From positions 1-29,103 of the forward strand of contig JAJRTK010000416.1 in NCBI GenBank assembly GCA_024278345.1: 29,103 nt of DNA, given 5' to 3'. Made by a program: the position numbers and the translations under genes. Under the pieces are notes generated by a model. It was not told the DNA's origin. It searched no databases and worked only from the letters and a program-made list of their open reading frames with translations. Numbering within the stretch: the stretch's first letter is position 1; each line of letters starts with the position of its first letter. This DNA comes from a bacterium. GTDB lineage: Bacteria > CSSED10-310 > JAJRTK01. Shown here piece after piece: positions 14,075 through 21,726 of this stretch.

Positions 14075-16210
14075 CTACTGAGGAGGATTGGGCGGGTAAC
14101 CGTCCCGGCTACCCGACACCCAACCTGGCCCTGGGTATTGAGGCGCGGGATTCGGCGGCGGTGTTTCCAGCTTGGGAGGCGGTATCACTGCGTCGAGCAA
14201 GTTATTGATAGAACCCGCCAACGCATCATCGGAGACCTCTGGCAGATCATCGACATCCAAATCATCGAGCTCACTTCGCGGGGGCTCGCTGGGGGAATCT
14301 GGAGGCAATTCCTCGGAGCTACTGGGAAAGAGGTGCTCCAACAGCTCTTCGTCCTGAGCCGACTCGGTGAAGCGGGTGTTATTGCCGAGCCCACTTTGAT
14401 CGCATGGGCGCTCTTCTTGCGCTTCGCCACCCGTGCCAGCGGTGATTGTCTCTCCCGCCGCTTCGTCATCCTCTTCCAGCTCTTCAAGGCCTCCGTCAAA
14501 GACGTGCTCCACCAAAGCCAGCGCTTCCAGCTCGAAGGAGGAAATATCGTCCCCCGGTGGCGGCTCATCTTGTGGCGGTGCGGAGAAGGGCATGCTGGCA
14601 CCGTTCGGTTCTTCCGGCGACGGTTCACCTTGTGGCGGTGCGGAGAAGGGCATGCTGGCACCGTTCGGTTCTTCCGGCGACGGTTCATCTTGTGGCGCGG
14701 AGTCTAAGGCGCTGGGCTCCGTTTCCGCGGGCGCTTCTTGGAGCGGTGTTGGGTCAGTGGAAGCGGTTTCTTGGTCGGCTCCGGGGCTCGCCAGGGAAGT
14801 GTCCCCGGGCGAGGTTTCGGAGGCTGGAGCGGCGAAGAGGGGGATTGAGAAGGTACCCGATTCCTCGTCGAAGGTGGCTTCGATGGCCCGGAAAGTTTCG
14901 GTGGTTCCGGAAGAAACCGGCGCCACGTCAGCGCCCTTGGGGCCGTGTTGGTAGGAGAAGACAAGATCGAGGATTTCTTTCCGGCCAAAGATCTTCTCGT
15001 CGCCAAACTCCGTGAAACGCCTGGTCTGTATGGTGTAAAGAGCGCGATCAAGGAGATATCGGAAGTTGTCGAGGGCGTTGGCTTGAGCCTGTTGGCCATA
15101 GAGGCGCTTGAGGGTATCGAGCTGGTTCATCAGGTGGACTTCGGGGTCGGGAGTTCCCAGAAATGGGTGTCGGACGAACTTCGGTTTGGGCTTGCGCCGT
15201 TTCTTGGTAACGATTTCCCGGGCGAGCTTTTCGAGGCTGGCCAGTGCCTTATCTTGGCGCTTGGGTCTTTTGGAGACGATGTTTTGTAGGATCAGGGGCA
15301 CGCCACTGGCGTTGGATTGGTCGATGAGCGGGTCGCGGATGATCCAGCCAAGATTGCTGATCTGAATCCGGGCGCTGATGTTCTCCACGATGTTGCTGAC
15401 AAAGGGTTCAATGGCCCGGCGGTAGGAGGTTTCAGGCTCGTTAAACATGTTCAGCACGAAGTGAACCTGAAAGTGCTTGACCGTTGATTCCACCCGCTGA
15501 ATGATGGGGTGGTTTCCCAGGGCTTCCCGAAGGTCCTCGATGAAGTGATCCAGATTGGCGATGGAGGGATCGTAAGGATCTTCCACGCGGAGGATCAGAT
15601 CATTGATGAGGTCGCACCAGCTCGAGCTTTGCCGCATGCCTTCGTAGAAGGGCGAGTCCGGCGAAAAAAGAATGCGCAACTTTCGGAACAGAATCGCCTT
15701 CACCATGTCCGAAGCTGCGTGGGTCGCCGAGGCCAGGTGCGGAGTCAGAACTAGGATTCCGCTGTTGGAGAAGGGCAAAAAATCAACGACGTTCGAGTCG
15801 AGGCCCGCTTTGAGATCCAGAACCACGAAACGCGCTTTGAGCTGGTTGATCGCTTCGATGAGCTTTCGCTTATTCGGCGGCGAGAAGTTCGTGATGTCTT
15901 CGATGAAATGGTGCGGTGCCGCAATAAATCCGAAACGGGAATGACGCCCGTCGGGGTGTAGCCGGTTGGGAAGACGGGTGACGCACTGCTCCAGCGGCAC
16001 CCCTTTCCGAAAAAAATGATAGAGATCCCGCTTGACGGGAACATTGATACAGCGCCGCACCGACGACGTTCCCGGATCGAGATCGATGAGGATCGTCTCG
16101 CCGTAACGAGAGAGGCCGAGGGCGAAGTTTACGGATATGGTCGTTTTTCCGACTCCGCCTTTGCCGGAAGAAATGGGGATGATCCTGCGCTTTGACGAGG
16201 GATGGGGCAC
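14075..16210 (-). CDS. ParA/MinD-superfamily ATPase with repetitive acidic tail
   Basis: A 711-residue protein starting at a GTG (16210). The deviant Walker A motif SSGKGGVGKTT lies at residues 14-24, followed by ILIDLDPGTSSV (switch I region) and FVVLDLKAGLDSNVVDF (Walker B region), placing it with SIMIBI-class ATPases such as MinD and FlhG. The ATPase domain runs to about residue 300, then a helical region to about 430, then some 280 residues of Pro/Glu/Ser-rich low-complexity sequence including a 20-residue direct repeat. No parB, minC or flagellar gene is nearby, so the cargo is unknown. The secreted acidic protein gene lies 170 bases upstream on the same strand. The tail may mediate partner binding; that is inference. 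Confidence 0.88.
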   Translation of the reverse strand: MPHPSSKRRIIPISSGKGGVGKTTISVNFALGLSRYGETILIDLDPGTSSVRRCINVPVKRDLYHFFRKGVPLEQCVTRLPNRLHPDGRHSRFGFIAAPHHFIEDITNFSPPNKRKLIEAINQLKARFVVLDLKAGLDSNVVDFLPFSNSGILVLTPHLASATHAASDMVKAILFRKLRILFSPDSPFYEGMRQSSSWCDLINDLILRVEDPYDPSIANLDHFIEDLREALGNHPIIQRVESTVKHFQVHFVLNMFNEPETSYRRAIEPFVSNIVENISARIQISNLGWIIRDPLIDQSNASGVPLILQNIVSKRPKRQDKALASLEKLAREIVTKKRRKPKPKFVRHPFLGTPDPEVHLMNQLDTLKRLYGQQAQANALDNFRYLLDRALYTIQTRRFTEFGDEKIFGRKEILDLVFSYQHGPKGADVAPVSSGTTETFRAIEATFDEESGTFSIPLFAAPASETSPGDTSLASPGADQETASTDPTPLQEAPAETEPSALDSAPQDEPSPEEPNGASMPFSAPPQGEPSPEEPNGASMPFSAPPQDEPPPGDDISSFELEALALVEHVFDGGLEELEEDDEAAGETITAGTGGEAQEERPCDQSGLGNNTRFTESAQDEELLEHLFPSSSEELPPDSPSEPPRSELDDLDVDDLPEVSDDALAGSINNLLDAVIPPPKLETPPPNPAPQYPGPGWVSGSRDGYPPNPPQ
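14571..14690 (-). repeat. 60-bp direct repeat in the ATPase tail
   Basis: Two copies (14571-14630 and 14631-14690) differ at one base in 60. Read on the coding (minus) strand they encode EPSPEEPNGASMPFSAPPQ plus one variable residue. The variation indicates a very recent duplication within the low-complexity tail of the ParA-like ATPase gene. Confidence 0.95.
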
Positions 16211-16380
16211 GGTTGGAGACGCCTACTGGAAAAGACGAGCTTGGAAGGGCCGTGGGCTCACCTGAACCCTCGTGGGCGACCAGGAGTCGCTGGAGCCACC
16301 AGGCTTCGGTATGATGGGGAAAGGAATCCGAGGGGGTAGTGGCTTCGATCCGGTGGGTGCCCCGGCGGTGGGCTCAGATC

Positions 16381-16920
16381 TTATTTCTTCGAGTCGTCCT
16401 CTCCTTCTCCCTCTTCCTGGCCGCCCGCGGCCTTTGGCTCTTTTTCTTCATAGGTGACAATCGGCTTGTACTGATCTCCTTCCGGGCACTCGAATTCGAG
16501 GTAGCCGTCTTCGTCCGGTTCCAAATCGATCACCATCGCCTCGTCGCACTTGGGCGTCTTCGAATTCACCTCAACCACCACTTCGGCGGTCTTCTTACAT
16601 TCGCTGAAGATGTGGTATTTAAGGATATCTTGAGGGTTATCGACGGCAGCGTAGGAGATACAGCCCTTGGCAATCTTCTCTCCATCAGTCCCTTCGTCGA
16701 TCTCGGTTTCTTCCTCGCCATTGGCTCCAATCTGGTCGCCGCCGACGATTTCATAATCATCCTCGGTAATGGGCGCGGCGGTGCTGTCCACCGGTGCGGT
16801 GTCCATCTCGGCGGCAATATCCGCAAGAGACCCCTGAGCCCGGAGACCAGGTGGCGATTGAGTCAGGAAGAAAACAAGAAGGAATGCCAAGATTGGCGAT
16901 TTCAACGGAGAAAAACGCAT
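16381..16920 (-). CDS. Secreted acidic protein of unknown function
   Basis: A 179-residue protein with a strong ribosome binding site (AAGGAGG, 5 bases before the ATG at 16920). Residues 1-29 are a signal peptide ending GLRAQG. The mature protein is very acidic (ITEDDYEIVGGDQIGANGEE and a Glu/Asp-rich C-terminus) and has four Cys in a central module (KGCISY, SECKK, PKCDEA, FECPEG), compatible with two disulfides. The pattern looks like a small periplasmic or extracellular beta domain between disordered acidic ends. No family recognised. The ParA-like gene follows on the same strand. Confidence 0.8.
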   Translation of the reverse strand: MRFSPLKSPILAFLLVFFLTQSPPGLRAQGSLADIAAEMDTAPVDSTAAPITEDDYEIVGGDQIGANGEEETEIDEGTDGEKIAKGCISYAAVDNPQDILKYHIFSECKKTAEVVVEVNSKTPKCDEAMVIDLEPDEDGYLEFECPEGDQYKPIVTYEEKEPKAAGGQEEGEGEDDSKK

Positions 16921-17110
16921 AGAAACCTCCTTGCCTACAAGTTCTGACTATGGACTCTAGTATTCCTGGCTGGAGCTGTCAAAGGATCGCGTAAAAAAAC
17001 CGCTTCACCCATGGCCTCTGCCAGCCGGTACCGTGGCACTTGAAAGCCCGATCACAAACTTCCTGGAATCGCATCCGCGGTGCCGTCGCCGGCGCAAAAG
17101 GAGAAACCCC

Positions 17111-17713
17111 ATGAGCTGGATTCCCATCATTCCCCCTGACGACGCCGATGACAAGCTCGCCAGCCTCTACAAAAAACTGTCACCCAAAGGAGCGCCTCTG
17201 GCCAATATCCTGGGCATTTCCAGCGTCAATCCCGATCTCCTGGAGGGCCACCTGGCCCTTTACCGACCGCTCATGTTCGGACGCTCCACCTTGAAACGCC
17301 AGGAACGGGAGTTTTTGGCCGTTATCGTTTCTCGCGCCAACGATTGCTTCTACTGACTGGTCCATCACGGGGAGTCTCTCCGTCGGTACAAGGTTTCCGA
17401 AGATTGGCTGACATCAGTGGTTCGAGACCCGCTCACCGCCGACTTGGACCAGCGGCAGCAGGCATTGGCCCGCTACGCCCTCAAGTTGACCCTAAAACCT
17501 CACGCCATGACCCAAAACGATGTCGAAAAGCTCCGAAAAGCCGGCCTCGACAACCGAGCGATCCACGATGCCGCCCAAGTCATCGCCTATTTCAACTATG
17601 TCAACCGGATTGCCGATGGACTCGGAGTAGATCTCGAACAAGAGGCCCCGATTTATCGCCGTGCGCTGGAGGGGCTCGAACCAGGCCCACCTCCGACTTT
17701 GCCCCGGGACTAG
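17111..17713 (+). CDS. AhpD-like peroxidase-related protein, probable selenoprotein (in-frame UGA)
   Basis: Read through the TGA at 17354-17356, this is a 200-residue protein. AAAGGAG at 17097-17103 precedes the ATG by 7 bases. Residues 1-81 end RANDCFY, then U82, then LVHHGESLRRY, which continues in the same frame without another stop to 17713. In the carboxymuconolactone decarboxylase/AhpD superfamily this is the redox CxxC-xxx-H site, so UGA sits exactly at the second Cys, giving Cys79-x-x-Sec82. The C-terminal half (ALARYALKLTLKPHAMTQND, AAQVIAYFNYVNRIADGLGV) matches the peroxidase-related branch, so the gene is intact apart from the UGA. A hairpin fitting a bacterial SECIS starts 10 bases after UGA. 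Expected role: thiol/selenol peroxide or disulfide reduction. A simple nonsense mutation is the alternative. Confidence 0.85.
17367..17383 (+). promoter_or_regulatory. Bacterial SECIS-like hairpin
   Basis: ACGGGG-AGUCU-CUCCGU folds as a six-pair stem (one G-U pair) with a five-base loop containing GU. It begins 10 bases after the UGA, and the loop G at 17374 is 18 bases downstream of the UGA's last base. This is within the range known for SelB-binding bacterial SECIS elements; the loop resembles the AGGUCU loop of E. coli fdhF. It lies within the coding sequence, as bacterial SECIS do. Confidence 0.7.
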
Positions 17714-17759
17714 CGCCGGATCGAATCTGCTTGGCGGCGGAAAGCTTGGTAGTGGAACG

Positions 17760-17800
17760 TTTTCAGGGCATGATTCCTGAAAATTGTTTTCTTTTCTTTT
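17760..17800 (+). terminator. Rho-independent terminator after the AhpD-like gene
   Basis: TTTTCAGG (17760-17767), loop GCATGATT, CCTGAAAA (17776-17783): a perfect 8-bp stem followed by a T-rich run at 17784-17800. It starts 47 bases after the stop of the selenoprotein gene and separates it from the TonB receptor gene. The remaining 150 bases to the next start show a GC-rich CGGCGG/CCGCCG hairpin at 17820-17839 but no riboswitch motif I recognise. Confidence 0.75.
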
Positions 17801-17953
17801 GGTTGGGTTCCGGTCGGGTCGGCGGCAGTCCGTCCGCCGCCCCTCCCCTCTCGGCGCCCTCCAACCGGGCTCACTGCCCTCAAGGTTTCTTGCGACCGAA
17901 AGCTGCCGGGCACGGGCAAGCGATGGGGTGATCCATGATGAAGAGGGTGAGAA

Positions 17954-20104
17954 ATGTCGCGGGCGCTCCTCGGTTTTCTGATTTTCTTGGGACTTGGCTT
18001 CTCCTTGCCACTCGCCGCAGCCGGGCAGGCACATGCGACTGGTGCGCGGGCCGATATGGCGGCGGCCAGTTTCCAGGTTCCCACGGAAGAAAGAGAGCCA
18101 ACTGACGGTGGTGAGCCTTCCCGGGAAAAACCTGGCGTGGTCCCTGCCGTGCGGGAAGAGATCCTCGTGGAAGACGATCTTCCCGCCGCGAATGAGCGGG
18201 CCCTGGAAACCTCGTCCTCCGTGACGATCCTGGAGATCGACCCCCAAGTGGGGCCTCTGGAGACCTTAGAAGAGACCCTCGGCCGCGCCGCGGGCCTTCA
18301 TGTCGTGAGATACGGGGGGCTTGGATCGTTCTCGACCCTATCGATCCGGGGCTCCTCGGCTGCACAGGTGACATTTTATCTCGACGGGGTTCCTCTCACC
18401 GGAGCCGGTTCCAGCACGGTGAATCTCAGTGAAATGCTCGTGGGCGGTCTGGAGCGGATCGAGATCTATCGAGGCAGTGCTCCCGGCCGTTTTTCGGCGG
18501 CTGGAATCGGCGGAGTCGTCAACCTCGTGACCCGGCGCGGCAAGGATCTGGGCTGGCTTCTGGCCGGTAGCTATGGCGATTTCGGGACGGTGGGAGCCAG
18601 GCTGAGCCGCGGCTTCCGATGGGGTCCTCTTGGCGGTTATCTTGGATTGAACGGCCTTCGGAGCGATGGGGATTTCTCCTTCCCCGACGACAATGGAACG
18701 CCGTTCAATCCCGGGGACGACCGAACGGTTCGCCGGGTTAACAACCAGTTTAGCGAGATGGGAGGAAATCTAAGATTGGCTTGGAAGGATGCTTCCAAGG
18801 TGTCATGGGATCTGACGGCAACCCTCTCCGGAAATGGCAAGGGCGTTCCGGGGATCGGTGCGGATCAGTCGGAAGAAACCCGTTTCTCCCAGCGCCGCGC
18901 CCTACTGGATATCGGTGTGGGAGTCAGGGATTTTCTGACGCCCGGAGGAAGGATTCGAGGCGAGATCTTCGGGGGATGGAAGCTCTGGCACTACCGGGAT
19001 CTCTTGGGCGAGGTCGGCGTGGGCCGGCAGGATCAAAAGGACCGGTTTTTGGATCTGGGGGCGAGGATCCATACCGAGATCGTGCTGGGCAATGGGTGCC
19101 ACCGTCTTTCCGCTTTGCTGGAGGCCCGCCGGGAAGGCTATCGCCTGAGCGATCTGCTCCAGGAGATGAAAGAAACGACCGAGCCTTCCAGCCAACGTTG
19201 GAGTGGGAGCCTGGTACTGGAGGATCCCATCCTCTTGGGTCTCGGAAGGTGGGAGGTCACCCCAAGGCTCCGTCTCCAGTTCTTCCGAAATGTTTTTCGG
19301 AGCCCAGGGGAAGCGGCCGAGCCGCCGATGGAAGGGAATGATCGTGATTTTCTCTCCCTGGAGCCGGGCCTCGGCTTGCGCTACAGGCCCGTGGGAAACT
19401 CGTTCGTGCTTCGCCTCAACGCCGGCCGCGCCGCAAGAGTCCCCGGTTTTGACGAGCTGTTTGGGGAGCGCGGGAACACCGCGGGGAATCCCGAGCTTCG
19501 CCCCGAAAGAGGCTGGAACTTCGACCTGGGCTTGGTGGTGCGCCGCCCCTGGTTGCCAAGAGCCTTCCGGAGAGCAGAAGTCACGTTGTTTGCTTCCTTT
19601 GTGGACGACCTCATCATCTACATCCAGAATTCTCAGGAGACCTTCCTTCCCTTCAACGTGGGCTCAGCCAGGGTCCTGGGAATCGAGGCGTCGCTGGCGG
19701 GCCGGCTTGGACCGGCTGCCCTCGAGGCAGCCTACACCTTTCAGGACGCCAGAGATACCAGCGGCGTGCCATTCTTGAGAGGCAACGAGCTCCCCGGCCG
19801 GCCTCGGCACCAACTGGACGCCAAGATCGCCCTGCCCCTGGGGCCGGTTGGCTTCGAGAGCAGCTTGGAGCTCTTGTCCGGAAATTACCTGGATCGGGCC
19901 AACCTTCGGCCTGTAAGACTTCGGCTCTTCCAGAGCTTAGGGGTTTACGCCGGTGGACGGAAGGGATGGCCAAAGCTCACGGTGGAAGTGAAGAACCTAT
20001 GGAACCAACAGAGATCGGATCTCGGTGGATTTCCCCTCCCGGGTCGCTCGCTTTTCGCGGGGCTGCGCTTACAACTTTCGCCGGTTTCTGGTATGGAACC
20101 CTGA
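17954..20104 (+). CDS. TonB-dependent outer-membrane receptor, BtuB-like
   Basis: A 716-residue outer-membrane beta-barrel. Signal peptide at residues 1-23 (LLGFLIFLGLGFSLPLAAAG), a Pro/Glu-rich linker, a TonB-box-like stretch EEILVEDD at about 69-76, then the plug domain (LETLEETLGRAAGLHVVRYG, STLSIRGSSAAQVTFYLDGV, GLERIEIYRGSAPGRFSAAG and IGGVVNLVTRRG), followed by a barrel of amphipathic strands. It ends RSLFAGLRLQLSPVSGMEP; a terminal Phe is absent, so the last strand is probably GLRLQLS. The plug resembles the BtuB/siderophore receptor group, but the ligand cannot be read from sequence. The BMC shell gene begins 78 bases downstream on the same strand. No exbB, exbD or tonB gene is in the window. 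Confidence 0.93.
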   Translation: MSRALLGFLIFLGLGFSLPLAAAGQAHATGARADMAAASFQVPTEEREPTDGGEPSREKPGVVPAVREEILVEDDLPAANERALETSSSVTILEIDPQVGPLETLEETLGRAAGLHVVRYGGLGSFSTLSIRGSSAAQVTFYLDGVPLTGAGSSTVNLSEMLVGGLERIEIYRGSAPGRFSAAGIGGVVNLVTRRGKDLGWLLAGSYGDFGTVGARLSRGFRWGPLGGYLGLNGLRSDGDFSFPDDNGTPFNPGDDRTVRRVNNQFSEMGGNLRLAWKDASKVSWDLTATLSGNGKGVPGIGADQSEETRFSQRRALLDIGVGVRDFLTPGGRIRGEIFGGWKLWHYRDLLGEVGVGRQDQKDRFLDLGARIHTEIVLGNGCHRLSALLEARREGYRLSDLLQEMKETTEPSSQRWSGSLVLEDPILLGLGRWEVTPRLRLQFFRNVFRSPGEAAEPPMEGNDRDFLSLEPGLGLRYRPVGNSFVLRLNAGRAARVPGFDELFGERGNTAGNPELRPERGWNFDLGLVVRRPWLPRAFRRAEVTLFASFVDDLIIYIQNSQETFLPFNVGSARVLGIEASLAGRLGPAALEAAYTFQDARDTSGVPFLRGNELPGRPRHQLDAKIALPLGPVGFESSLELLSGNYLDRANLRPVRLRLFQSLGVYAGGRKGWPKLTVEVKNLWNQQRSDLGGFPLPGRSLFAGLRLQLSPVSGMEP

Positions 20105-20182
20105 GCGGAATCGGCGCGAGCTGGCCGTCTGTAGGAACGTATGTGTGAGGGCTCGGCAGAGTCCGTCAGGAGGTTAGAGGAT

Positions 20183-20467
20183 ATGGAAGCTTTGGGTATG
20201 ATCGAAACCAAAGGCCTGGTTGCTCTGGTGGAAGCGTCGGATGCCATGGTCAAGGCGGCAAAGGTGACTCTGGCCGGGATGCAGCAAATCGGGGCCGGCT
20301 ACGTGACGGCGTTTGTCCGGGGAGACGTCGCCGCCTGTAAAGCCGCGACGGATGCTGGTGCCGCTGCGGCCGCTCGCGTGGGCGAAGTTGTTTCCGTTCA
20401 CGTGATTCCACGGCCTCACGAAAATCTCGAAGAAGTCTTCCCCATCCAACTCAAGGAAGACCAGTAG
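20183..20467 (+). CDS. Bacterial microcompartment shell protein, BMC-H (EutM/PduA type)
   Basis: A 94-residue single BMC domain protein that forms hexamers tiling a microcompartment facet. AGGAGG (20168-20173) lies 9 bases before the ATG. The sequence is canonical: [20 protein letters not shown], then [39 protein letters not shown] and [18 protein letters not shown]. The pore loop is IGAG where EutM has IGGG and PduA IGSG, so the pore is slightly different. It is very close to EutM in pattern. Followed 118 bases later by deoC. No pentamer (EutN/CcmL type), trimer or aldehyde dehydrogenase gene is present, so this is a partial or satellite BMC locus and other shell parts must be elsewhere. Confidence 0.97.
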   Translation: MEALGMIETKGLVALVEASDAMVKAAKVTLAGMQQIGAGYVTAFVRGDVAACKAATDAGAAAAARVGEVVSVHVIPRPHENLEEVFPIQLKEDQ

Positions 20468-20585
20468 CCGAAAGCGGGAAGATTAGCCGGGCAACGGGGT
20501 CAACGGACGTTTTTTTCGCCCCGGCGACCTCTCTTTCCAGGTTGGCCGGAGGCCGGGATTGCGCCTTGGGACTGGGGTAGAAGCG

Positions 20586-21578
20586 ATGGTCGATGGAGAA
20601 CGCATTGTCGATCTGGTGACCCGGATCACTCTCCAGGTCTTGCAGGATCTGAATGCTCAAGCAGCACCCGACGCTGGGGCGCTGGCTCAAGTTTTGCCCC
20701 AAGGACCGGGGGTCTGTACCACCGAACAAGGGAGTGATTGCAATGGGTGTGGCCTCTGCCCGACCCTCCTGCCCCGGCAGGTGGAGGAGGTCGTGGACGC
20801 CGGAGCCGCAAGGATCGGTGGTGCGTTGGGCGTGGGGCATGGCCTGAAGGACAGCCTGGCCGGCCTCATCGATCACACGCTCCTCAAGCCTGAAGCGACG
20901 CGAGAAGACCTGCTCCATCTCTGCGCGGAGGCCCGGCGCCATCACTTCGCTTCCGTCTGCGTCAATCCCTCCAATGTGGGGTTCTGCGCCCGCGAGCTCG
21001 CGGGAACAGGCGTGCCCATCGCCGCCGTCGTCGGTTTTCCCCTTGGCGCCACGACTCCGGAGATCAAGGGCCTCGAAACCCGCCAGGCCATCGACAACGG
21101 CGCCAGTGAGATCGACATGGTCCTCAACGTCGGCGCCCTCAAGGATGGCAATTACCAGCTCGTCCTGGAAGAAATTGCCTGCGTTGTCCGTGCGGCTCGG
21201 GGTCAGATGGTCAAGGTCATCCTGGAAACGGCTCTCCTGGACGACGCCGAAAAGATCGCAGCCTGCGCCTTGGCCAAAGCGGCCGGGGCCCATTATGTCA
21301 AGACTTCCACGGGATTCGGCCCAGGCGGCGCAACGGCCGAGGATATCCGCCTGATGCGGAGAGTCGTCGGGAAAACCCTCGGCGTCAAAGCTTCGGGGGG
21401 GATCCGCGAGCAGAAATCGGCCCTGGAGATGCTCCAGGCTGGCGCCACCAGGATCGGCGCCAGCGCCTCCGTCGCCATCGTCGAAGGCAAAAAAGGCAAG
21501 TCGAGCTATTATAACGGAACCTATCAGATCCGGTTTACAAGTTCACGCCCTACAGGAACCCACCGTTCAAGTGCGTGA
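20586..21578 (+). CDS. deoC: Deoxyribose-phosphate aldolase, BMC-associated, with MITE-derived C-terminus
   Basis: A 330-residue class I aldolase that cleaves 2-deoxyribose 5-phosphate to glyceraldehyde 3-phosphate and acetaldehyde. From the ATG at 20586: an amphipathic helix VDGERIVDLVTRITLQVLQD (residues 2-21) like BMC encapsulation peptides, a flexible linker, four Cys (C44, C52, C55, C58), a helix with AGAARIG, then the catalytic barrel from LIDHTLLKPEATRED (about 94). Schiff-base Lys239 lies in YVKTSTGF; Asp178 and Lys268 (VKASGG) match the other active-site residues. The ancestral end is KGKSSY (Tyr308), like E. coli DeoC, whose C-terminal Tyr is functional. MITE copy C and loss of the stop add 22 residues. 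Activity could be affected. Acetaldehyde release explains the shell context. Confidence 0.93.
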   Translation: MVDGERIVDLVTRITLQVLQDLNAQAAPDAGALAQVLPQGPGVCTTEQGSDCNGCGLCPTLLPRQVEEVVDAGAARIGGALGVGHGLKDSLAGLIDHTLLKPEATREDLLHLCAEARRHHFASVCVNPSNVGFCARELAGTGVPIAAVVGFPLGATTPEIKGLETRQAIDNGASEIDMVLNVGALKDGNYQLVLEEIACVVRAARGQMVKVILETALLDDAEKIAACALAKAAGAHYVKTSTGFGPGGATAEDIRLMRRVVGKTLGVKASGGIREQKSALEMLQAGATRIGASASVAIVEGKKGKSSYYNGTYQIRFTSSRPTGTHRSSA

Positions 21579-21669
21579 ATCCCGTCCGGCACGCCACCGG
21601 CAAGATGCCGGTGCCACCAGGGCGGCGAAGATGATTGTAAAGCAAAAACACGGCATTTTGATAGGTGCC
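21516..21669 (+). mobile_element. 154-bp MITE, copy C, inserted on the deoC stop codon
   Basis: Ends GGAACCTATCAGAT (21516-21529) and, inverted, GGCACCTATCAAAA (21656-21669). Flanking duplications are ATTATAAC (21508-21515) and ATTAGAAC (21670-21677), a 7/8 match. The hairpin CACCGGCA-AGA-TGCCGGTG starts at 21595, the same 79-base offset as in copies A and B. The centre matches copy B closely. The differing base in the duplication is the third base of the original deoC stop (TAG in the right copy, TAT in the left). Confidence 0.92.
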
Positions 21670-21726
21670 ATTAGAACGCCCTTGCCAGAGACCTGCTTGA
21701 GAATCCCAAGTTCCTCACCGGCGGAG

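Noticed and set aside
17354-17356. Nonsense mutation making the AhpD-like gene a pseudogene
   Set aside because: The UGA falls exactly at the redox Cys, the second half is fully conserved, and a SECIS-like hairpin follows; selenocysteine is the better explanation, though not proven.
17801-17953. Cobalamin or other riboswitch upstream of the TonB receptor
   Set aside because: No conserved cobalamin box or other riboswitch core could be matched by eye.
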